Source: Terriglobales bacterium
GTDB lineage: Bacteria > Acidobacteriota > Terriglobia > Terriglobales > Acidobacteriaceae
Assembly: GCA_035487355.1 (NCBI GenBank)
Contig: DATHMF010000085.1
Coordinates: 1-64,000, forward strand
DNA length: 64,000 nt
Direction of reading: 5' to 3'
Shown: one piece after another, positions 51,244 to 58,500 of the stretch
Layout: each line of letters opens with the position of its first letter
How positions within the stretch are numbered: the stretch's first letter is position 1
Made by a program: the position numbers and the translations under genes
The notes under the pieces: model-generated
What the model saw: the letters and a program-made list of their open reading frames with translations, nothing else
What the model was told of the DNA's origin: nothing
Databases searched by the model: none

Positions 51244-51837
51244 ATGCAACACGCTATTGTTATGCAGCAAATCTTTGCCAAAATCACCGCCGACCCGCGC
51301 TATCAGCGGAACCTCGACTGGGGAGAGCCGCGCGCGGGGCATCCGGAGGGGACGGTTCGGGCGCACATCGCCGAGCTGGAGCAGATCCTGGAAAAAGTCC
51401 GCCCCAAAGTCTCGGATGAAAACTACTGGAAGCTGAAAATCCTCATCCACGTGCATGACACCTTCAAAGGCGAGGCCAGGCAGGGGGTCTCGATCAGCGA
51501 TCCGCAGAGCCACGCCTCGCTGGCCCGGCAGTTCCTCGCGGGATACTTGCGTGTGGAAGGGCTAGAGCAGGCTGAGGCTGAAGACCTGCTGAACATGGTC
51601 CAGTATCACGACGAAGGGCACGCCCTCTGGCGTCAGTTTGCCGAGCGCGGCCGCTACAACCAGGAGCGCTTCGCAAAGCTGCTGGAAACCATCACAGACT
51701 GGAACCTGTTTTTGTGGTTCGTAGTCATTGACGGTTCAACCGAGGGCAAAGGGCAGGAGTCGCTCGAGTGGTTTGTGAGTGAGGTGAAGACCAAGGCCGG
51801 TTTCGCGTCTGAGGTGGATTTTTTTGCCACGGATTAG
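51244..51837 (+). CDS. HD-domain putative phosphohydrolase
   Basis: A 197-residue protein with an HD-like metal site: RAHIAELEQ (first histidine), LIHVHDTFKG (the HD doublet), and QYHDEGHALW. HD proteins hydrolyse phosphoester bonds, often in nucleotides, but the substrate is unclear. The ATG 51244 follows AGGAGAATTCAT. It lies between the methyltransferase gene (divergent) and a long repeat region and seems unrelated to restriction. A metal-binding role without catalysis cannot be excluded. Confidence 0.8.
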   Translation: MQHAIVMQQIFAKITADPRYQRNLDWGEPRAGHPEGTVRAHIAELEQILEKVRPKVSDENYWKLKILIHVHDTFKGEARQGVSISDPQSHASLARQFLAGYLRVEGLEQAEAEDLLNMVQYHDEGHALWRQFAERGRYNQERFAKLLETITDWNLFLWFVVIDGSTEGKGQESLEWFVSEVKTKAGFASEVDFFATD

Positions 51838-51869
51838 AAAATAACACTCGCCTTCAGCACTTAGCCAAA

Positions 51870-52034
51870 GCAAAAACAAAAACAACCGCAAGATCCTTCG
51901 GGCCGAAGAGCCGGCCCTCAGGATGACAATTCTTAGTGAGTACTGTTTTTCAATCTGCGTTGATCCGCATCCATCCGCGGCGAAAGGTTTGGCGGTTGCT
52001 TTTTCTGAGTACTGAGTACTGACAACTGAGTACT
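51870..52034. repeat. Inverted GTCATCCTGAG unit, ATCCGCG block and AGTACTC heptads
   Basis: CCGCAAGATCCTTCGGGCC with GGCCCTCAGGATGAC (51885-51927) is the reverse complement of the short unit at 46606 and 47816. AATCTGCGTTGATCCGC and ATCCATCCGCGGCGAAAGG (51952-51987) follow, then TGAGTACTGAGTACTGAC (52006-52023). These open the 1107-bp gene-free gap 51838-52944. Confidence 0.85.
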
Positions 52035-52253
52035 AACCGATACCATTCTGGCACCAAAACCTTGCTTCCTTAAAAACCGCAAGCCATAATTGTGCCAGAC
52101 GTGTGTCTACGTTTACGCATTCAAGAAATGCGGGGCTTTGGCCCTTTCCGGTCTTTGAAAATTCATTGCGATGCGGGATCCTGAGGCCTGAGGACTGACA
52201 ACCTGTGCCGCCTGCCCCGGCGTGCCGTGGGGCTTGCCGTGGACTGAGGACCG

Positions 52254-52381
52254 ACTAGCAGCTAGTCCCCCGCTCCAGCTCGATTTTCGCCAATAACGAC
52301 GCAGGTCAGACGCGATTTTGGGGCTCAAAAACACTTGCTAGCAAGTGGGTAGGGGGGCCGCACAATCCTCTGAGAATCCGC
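52254..52381. repeat. Direct repeat of about 128 bp, copy 1
   Basis: From ACTAGCAGCTAGTCCCCC to CCGCACAATCCTCTGAG, with a perfect 14-bp palindrome ACTTGCTAGCAAGT at 52333-52346 followed by GGGTAGGGGGG. Copy 2 is at 52566-52694. Confidence 0.85.
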
Positions 52382-52427
52382 TTGCTCGTCGGGATGAATA
52401 TCTTCCGCAGAGAATAGCGTCGTCCCT

Positions 52428-52500
52428 GACGGGACTACGAATCGTTCCGACTATACCCAGCGCTGAAGCGCTGGGGTATAACGCGTCACCCCTTCGGGGT
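52428..52500. repeat. Triple-hairpin element, second copy
   Basis: GTCCC-TGAC-GGGAC, then TATACCCAGCGCT facing AGCGCTGGGGTATA (52452-52480), then ACCCC-TTC-GGGGT. The order and sizes match the trio at 36694, though the sequence differs. Confidence 0.7.
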
Positions 52501-52536
52501 TGTTCGCCCTTCCGGTAGGACAAAATTGAGTTCCCC

Positions 52537-52559
52537 TTGGAGCTGCGAGCTTGGAGCTG
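52537..52559. repeat. TTGGAGC heptad repeat
   Basis: CTTGGAGCTGCGAGCTTGG then AGCTG. Another copy, CTTGGAGCTTGCAACTTGG, spans 52911-52940 directly before the HAD-IIB stop codon. Confidence 0.65.
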
Positions 52560-52565
52560 TTTTTA

Positions 52566-52694
52566 ACTAGCAGCAAGTCCCCCACCCCGGCTCGATTTTC
52601 GCCAATAGCCACGCGGGTCAGACGCATTTTTGGGGCTCAAAAACACTTGCTAGCAAGTGGGGAGGGGGGCCGCACAAAATCCTCTGAAAATCCG
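52566..52694. repeat. Direct repeat of about 128 bp, copy 2
   Basis: From AACTAGCAGCAAGTCCCCC to CCTCTGAAAATCC, with the palindrome ACTTGCTAGCAAGT at 52645-52658 followed by GGGGAGGGGGG. The start is 312 bp after copy 1. A C-rich left arm and G-rich right arm could pair. It runs into an ATCCGCG block (52689-52724), GAAACTT/GAAACCC heptads (52748-52768), and another ATCCGCG block (52871-52906). Confidence 0.85.
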
Positions 52695-52944
52695 CGTTGA
52701 TCCGCGTCCATCCGCGGCGAAAGGGTTTGCGGTTGCTTTTTGAAGCTCGAAACTTGAAACCCGAAACTCACTACTCTCCCCCTCTCGTATGTATCTGAAT
52801 TGAGATGACTTAGCTCCACGGAGACTACTCCAAGTAATGGGGGGTGGGGGAGTAATACTTTATCCTCTGAAATCCGCGTTGATCCGCGTCCATCCGCGGC
52901 GAAAGGTTTCCTTGGAGCTTGGAGCTTGCAACTTGGAGCTGCTT

Positions 52945-53613
52945 TTACCCATCGCTGGCAATGATCTGCTGGATAAGCTCCACCACTCCGGCGCCGTGTT
53001 CGCGCTTGGTGGTTTTGTGGGCGCGGCGTTTTAGCGATGGGATGGCATTGGCGACGGCGACCGAGAATCCACAGAGACTGAGAAATGAGTCGTCGTTCTC
53101 CGCGTCTCCGGCGCCGACTACGTTGTGGGCGGCGATGCCCAGCTCGGCCAGGGCAGCGGTGAGTCCCGTGCCTTTGTTGACGCCGGTGGGCAGCACCATG
53201 ACCGCATCTATATTTAAGATGACGTGCAGGTCGAGCTCCATCTCGAGAATTGTGTTGAGCACAGTCGTCTTGTGCTTGAGTATGGTGGCAACGATGGAGT
53301 GGCCCACGGAAAGCGGCGCCACCGCTTTTTGCCGGAGGCGTTGCACAAACTCCGGGGAGGGGGGATGGGTCAACAGCTTCATCGCGCCCGAAGCCGGCGA
53401 GTAGAGGACGCCTCCATTTTCGGCGACGACCGAGTCAAAGATGCCGGCCTGGGGGAAGATTTGGAGCAGCTCGGGCAGCTCGCGTCCGGTGACGAGGATG
53501 AGCTTGCGCCCGGTTTTTTTGAGTTCGTCCAGGGCCTTGAGGGTTTGACGCTCGATCTTGCCCTGCCAGGCGAGGGTCCCATCGTAGTCAGAGGCAAAGG
53601 CGAGAAAACGCAT
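52945..53613 (-). CDS. HAD-IIB (Cof-type) hydrolase
   Basis: A 222-residue phosphatase. Motif I FASDYDGTLAWQG, motif II VTGRELPEL, the family II cap in the middle, and motif III/IV NKGTGLTAALAELGI with GDAENDDSFLSLCG. This branch includes sugar phosphatases such as trehalose-phosphate and sucrose-phosphate phosphatases. A role as phosphatase for the OtsA fusion at 43055 is possible but unproven. It is flanked by heptad repeats on both sides, and its stop is 4 bp from one. Confidence 0.88.
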   Translation of the reverse strand: MRFLAFASDYDGTLAWQGKIERQTLKALDELKKTGRKLILVTGRELPELLQIFPQAGIFDSVVAENGGVLYSPASGAMKLLTHPPSPEFVQRLRQKAVAPLSVGHSIVATILKHKTTVLNTILEMELDLHVILNIDAVMVLPTGVNKGTGLTAALAELGIAAHNVVGAGDAENDDSFLSLCGFSVAVANAIPSLKRRAHKTTKREHGAGVVELIQQIIASDG

Positions 53614-53616
53614 AAG

Positions 53617-53701
53617 ACAGTACTCGGTACTCAGTATTCAGTACTCAGAAAAAGATTAACAGCTTTTGGTTTTCTCCGCGTCTCCGCGCCTCCGCGGTGA
53701 A
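53617..53701. repeat. AGTACTC heptads and CTCCGCGT octamers
   Basis: AGACAGTACTCGGTACTCAG with TATTCAGTACTCAG (53617-53649), then CTCCGCGTCTCCGCGCCTCC and GCGGTGAAATC (53675-53704). Confidence 0.8.
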
Positions 53702-53729
53702 ATCTTGTGTTAGGGTACAAATATTATTT

Positions 53730-54473
53730 ATGAAACTCGCTTTGACTCGCCGCACGCACCTGCTCTCGCTCCTCTTCTTTTTTCTATCGCAATTTGCGTT
53801 CGCTCAATCTCCCGCCGAAACGACATTTCGCATCACGCCACTGCATCCAGTCGAAGAGTTACGGGAAGAGGCGCTGAAGGCCGAGCCTCCGCACGAGAGC
53901 GGTCGCTTTCGCCGGCCAGAGCTGGTGGAGCTGATCAAACTCGATCCGACGATCAAGCTCGATATCCGTTACGCCACCGACAACAACTTCATGAGCACGC
54001 CGCTGTACTCCCAGGCGCGGGCGTTTCTGCAGCGGCCGGCGGCGCAGGCGCTGCTGCGCGCGCATCGTGCACTGAAGACGCAGGGATACGGGTTGCTGAT
54101 CCACGACGGCTATCGTCCGTGGTTTGTCACCAAGATGTTTTGGGATGCGACGCCCGACGACAAGAAGAACTTTGTCGCCGATCCCGCGAAGGGCTCCAGG
54201 CACAATCGCGGATGCGCCGTGGACCTCACGCTCTACGATCTGAAGACAGGCGAGGCCGTCGAGATGCCCAGCGGATACGACGAGATGACCAAGCGCGCCT
54301 ACGCCGATTACCCCGGCGGCACGGACGAGCAAAGAGACCGCCGCGCCATACTGCGCCGCGCGATGGAGAAGGAAGGGTTCAAGGTTAATCCGGAGGAGTG
54401 GTGGCACTTCGATTACAAAGATTGGGAGAAGTATCCGATCATGAATGTGAAGTTTGAAGACCTGGGAAGATAG
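53730..54473 (+). CDS. VanX-type D-alanyl-D-alanine dipeptidase
   Basis: A 247-residue zinc peptidase. After a signal peptide (HLLSLLFFFLSQFAFA-QS) comes the M15D fold: DIRYATDNNFMSTPLY, GLLIHDGYRPW, the zinc motif SRHNRGCAVDLTL (S-x-H-x-x-G-x-A-x-D), and the second motif EEWWHFDYKDW. Family knowledge: VanX cleaves D-Ala-D-Ala; chromosomal Ddp homologues recycle peptidoglycan. The signal peptide points to a periplasmic recycling role, and no vanH/vanA genes are here, so glycopeptide resistance is unlikely. I start at ATG 53730; upstream in-frame ATG-type starts are not better. It converges with the L,D-transpeptidase gene. Confidence 0.93.
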   Translation: MKLALTRRTHLLSLLFFFLSQFAFAQSPAETTFRITPLHPVEELREEALKAEPPHESGRFRRPELVELIKLDPTIKLDIRYATDNNFMSTPLYSQARAFLQRPAAQALLRAHRALKTQGYGLLIHDGYRPWFVTKMFWDATPDDKKNFVADPAKGSRHNRGCAVDLTLYDLKTGEAVEMPSGYDEMTKRAYADYPGGTDEQRDRRAILRRAMEKEGFKVNPEEWWHFDYKDWEKYPIMNVKFEDLGR

Positions 54474-54476
54474 AAG

Positions 54477-54514
54477 ATTTCGCCGCGGATTAACGCGGAT
54501 GAACACGGATCAAA
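54477..54514. repeat. Inverted ATCCGCG repeat
   Basis: TTTCGCCGCGGATTAACGCG and GATGAACACGGATCAAA, the reverse complement of the ATCCGCG family, fills the 48-bp gap between the dipeptidase stop and the transpeptidase stop. Confidence 0.8.
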
Positions 54515-54521
54515 ACTTGGA

Positions 54522-55298
54522 TCACTTTGCTTGGCTGCGCAACGCCGGCAGCTTCCAGCGCTTCTTCAACCGCTCGTATTGCGGCGCGGGCAACTGTACT
54601 AGCAACGGTTTGCGGGCTGGATCGAGCCAGGACAGCAGCGATTCGATTTGCTCTTGCGGCATGGCGGTGCATCCTACGGTGCCTTTGCCTGGTCCGCGCC
54701 AAATGTGGAGGAAGATGCACGACCCGCCTCCCGGCGTTGGCGGGTTGGCGTTGTGGTCCACGAAGATGCCCCAGCGGTAGAGCTCATCGGGACGCAGCAT
54801 GTGCTCGGAGCTGTTCCAATCGGCGGCAACGGTTGTGTGATCCACCAGGCGGTTGTAGAACTTCGAGCTCGTGTCATCAACGCACTCGATAGATGTGGTC
54901 AGGTTCTGGTAGGGCATCTTCAATCCGGCGAGCGGTTGCGGCGCGTAGCCAAATACGGTGCCCAAGGCGAAGACGCCGGCGGGGGCCTTGCCGTCTCCTT
55001 CTTTCTTGATGGGATCGGAGGCGGCGCGGATCTCTGGGCCGTCAGTCAGGAGGGCGCCGGAGCCCCAGCCCAATCCATTCTTGCCGACGACAACCGTAAC
55101 CGGCTCACCTACCGCTTGCCACTTCTTGCGAGGATTCGCCCGCTCATAACGCTGTAGCGTGCCCTCGACAGCGTTCCAATCCGACGTAGTAACCACCAGG
55201 ATCTGAGTTGACGACTCAAGAGCATTGGGCTCGCGAGCTTGAGCTTGCAGAGTTATGAGTGCCAGCCCGGCAAGCAGGGAACAAAAGAATGACTTCAT
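54522..55298 (-). CDS. Secreted L,D-transpeptidase (YkuD-like)
   Basis: A 258-residue protein with signal peptide (FFCSLLAGLALITLQAQA). The catalytic segment is GGGSCIFLHIWRGPGKGTVGC: histidine in FLHIW and the nucleophile cysteine in GTVGCTAM, as in the YkuD/ErfK family. The intervening stretch (GDGKAPAGVFALG, WGIFVDHNANP) also fits. L,D-transpeptidases make 3-3 crosslinks in peptidoglycan or attach proteins to it. I start at ATG 55298, where the signal peptide begins; the frame extends 43 codons further. It converges with the dipeptidase, and both act on peptidoglycan peptides. Confidence 0.92.
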   Translation of the reverse strand: MKSFFCSLLAGLALITLQAQAREPNALESSTQILVVTTSDWNAVEGTLQRYERANPRKKWQAVGEPVTVVVGKNGLGWGSGALLTDGPEIRAASDPIKKEGDGKAPAGVFALGTVFGYAPQPLAGLKMPYQNLTTSIECVDDTSSKFYNRLVDHTTVAADWNSSEHMLRPDELYRWGIFVDHNANPPTPGGGSCIFLHIWRGPGKGTVGCTAMPQEQIESLLSWLDPARKPLLVQLPAPQYERLKKRWKLPALRSQAK

Positions 55299-55535
55299 AA
55301 AGTCTAGGATGCCGGATGGCAGGGCCAGCGTCAAATCCAAGTGGGAACTTGCGGTGCGGTGGTGGTGTCTAAAGATTGAGGGAAATACTGCCTCGGCTAT
55401 CGGTCGATGTTCCTTCCCAGGCCGCAAATATTTCTTTCATGCAAATGAAAAAAGTCCGCAAGAAGCCGCCGGCGGCGCGTTCTTCTCCTGAGCGTTAAAA
55501 AACTCTAATTCCGATAAGCGCATTCACGGAGATGC

Positions 55536-58500
55536 ATGATGAAGGTTTCGAATCAACGCAACAATCCACCCAATTTCTGGTTTGTCTTTTTCTTCCTGAT
55601 CACAATGTTTGTTAGTGCGGCCGTGTTTATGGTCGCCTCCTTCGAGGCAGAAGCGGCAAATGACGAACCGGCCGGCGCAACCTATTCGCACGGCGTCCTG
55701 TACGTCACCATTCCGTATGAAGCTACGCATGCCGGCTCGGGGCGGCTGACGATGGAGGTCCTCGACCCGGAAGACAAAGTCGTGGGGCGCGTAGAGCGGC
55801 GCGCGGAGGTTGCCGAGGGAACCGGGCGCTGGCAGGAGCAGATCAAGCTGGAGAAACCACTGGCCCTGGATGACATAGTGTGGCATCGGGTGCGCTATCA
55901 CTTTGAATACAGCGATCAGAAGAACGAGGCGCTGGAGGGGATGGAATCCATATCGCAGATATTGCGCACGCCGGTGGTGCACATCCTCGGCCAGCAATCG
56001 TATTTGGCTGGCGGCGAGGCTGCGGTGCGGGTGATCGTCACGGATTCGAAGAACGAAATCATCGAGGGCCACGGCTCGGTTCGGATCGAGTTGCTGGCAA
56101 CCGACCAGAAGCCGCAGGTCTTGTTCGCAGGAAAGCTGAACCAGCGTGGGACCACGGAAGCACAGTTTGATTTTCCTGCCGGCTTGGTAGGCAGTTATCA
56201 GTTGCACTACGTTGTGGATACGCCCATCGGCTCGACGGAGTTCACGCAGCCGGTGCGGCTGGAAGATAAAGTCTCGATTCTTCTCACTACGGAAAAGCCA
56301 ATCTACCAGCCCGGCCAGACTATCCACGCACGCGCGTTGGCGCTCGACCGAGCCAACCATGAGGCAGCAGCCGACCGCAAGCTGACCTTTGAAGTAGAGG
56401 ATTCACGTGGCAACAAGGTCTTCAAGAAAGCGACGCAGACCGACAAGTTCGGAGTTGCGTCAGCAGAGTTTTCGCTTGCGGATGAAGTCAACCTGGGCAC
56501 TTACCACTTACGTGCCCTGATGGGCGAGGCCGATTCGGCACCTACGAATACGGCAGAGATCGCCTTGAACATTGAGAAATACGTACTGCCGAAATTCAAG
56601 GTCGCAATTGATTTTGAAGGCAAAGACAGCAAGACGAAGCGCGGATACAGGCCTGGCGACCACGTGACGGGAACGGTTCACGCCAATTACTTTTTCGGGA
56701 AGGCAGTAGAAGGTGGCGAGGTGACCGTCAAAGGCTCCAGCATGGATGTTTCTGTATTTGACGTAGGCTCGGTGCAAGGCAAGACCGATCACGACGGCAC
56801 ATACCACTTTGACATCAAGCTGCCCAACTATTTTGCCGGCCGTCCGCTCAGCCAGGGCGCGGCCCGCGTGCTGATTGAAACCACGGTAAAAGATTCTGCC
56901 AGCCACGCCGAAACTCGCGGCGAGCCGATTACTGTCAGCGAATCGCCGCTGATTGTTACAGCAGTCCCCGAAGGAGGCACGCTGGTTCCCAATCTGGAAA
57001 ACCAGGTTTTCATCCTTACCTCTTATCCGGACGGAACGCCGGCTGCCAATACCGACCTGAAGGTCCATATAACAGGGAAGTCTGACCAGAATGTGAGCAG
57101 CGATGAGGGTGGAGTCGCCATTGTTCCCATCAGCGCCGGAGCCGGAACCGAAACCCTGGAGATTGAAGCAACCGACAAAGAAGGGAACCACGCCTCGAGC
57201 AAAATTGACCTGCAGGCCCGTGACGGCGAAGACCAGATTCTGCTGCGGACGGAACGCGCCATTTACCGCGCCGGAGATCGCATTCAATTGAGAGTTTTTT
57301 CCACGAAGAAACGGGGCACGGCGTACGTGGATATCGTCAAGGAAGGGCAGACCATCCTGACGCGCGACCTGGATATTGAAAACGGCCAGGCAGAACTCTC
57401 TATGACGGCAACGCCGGAGATGGCGGGAACCGTGGACTTCAGCGCCTACCTCTTTGGCCGCAACGCGGTGCCTGTGGGCGACCACCGGCTGGTCTTCGTA
57501 CAACCGGCGGATGAGCTCAAGATTGAGACCGTGGCAGACGCTCCGGTGTACAAACCGGGCGATGAGGCGCGCATCCGCTTTCGCGTGACTAACGAACACG
57601 GCGAGGGCGTCAGCGCTGCGCTGGGCCTGGAAGTAGTAGACGAGGCCGTCTTTGCGCTGGCGGAAAAGCAGCCGGGCTTTGCCAAAGTCTTCTTCTATCT
57701 TGAACAGGAGGTCATGAAGCCACGCTATGAGATCCACTCCATCGGCATGCCGGAGATCGTGAAGCCAGTGGAGGAGTCGCAGGTCAAACAGCATGACCGG
57801 GCGGCGCGCGCGTTGTTTTCCGCAACTGAAATGGTCAATACCAACAAGTTTGAGACGGAGTTCGGCCGCAATGTGCCGGTGACGAAATATGCGGAGTACG
57901 CGCAGCGTTACCAGAAGAGCTTCCTTACACGGGCGCACGCACTGGCAGAAAGGCTGCGCCAGGTTTACGAGAAAAATCCCCAGAAGGGCGATCTGGCCAA
58001 AGTGTTAGACGAGATGGAGCGTGCTGGTGAGCCCGGGCTTCGCGATTCCTGGAACACCAACTTGCGGGTTGAGCCGGCCGACTGGTGGGGTCCGGCGAAG
58101 ACGCACTACCTGGTGCGCTGTGCAGGGCCAGACAAGCTATTCAATACCGGCGATGACATGTGGGTCTATCTTGAAGTTCATCACAGAAAGTTAGTGGGGC
58201 GGCACACAACCTCAGGTTCGAGCAAGATTGACGTCAACATTGAACATGATCGAGGGCCCTTCAACGGCCGTGCGGAGATCGCAGGCACAGTGGCTGATCA
58301 ATGGGGCGGAGCGCTGGAGGGAGCTACTGTGACCGCGCGCGAAATCTCCACAGGAAAGACGCGCACGGCGCGGGTCAATGCCGACGGCCAGTTCAGGCTC
58401 GGCGCCCTGCCGGCGGGTGATTACAAAGTCGAGGTTTCCACCGCATCAGAAAATGTATCGAGCAATTTCAAGCTGGAAGCGCGGGACCACGCAAACCTTT

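Noticed and set aside
53730..54473. Glycopeptide resistance gene vanX
   Set aside because: No vanH or vanA partner, and an export signal fits periplasmic peptide recycling instead.
56508..57938. 476-codon open frame antisense to the alpha-2-macroglobulin
   Set aside because: Shadow frame; the plus-strand gene is continuous over 1810 residues with a thioester motif.
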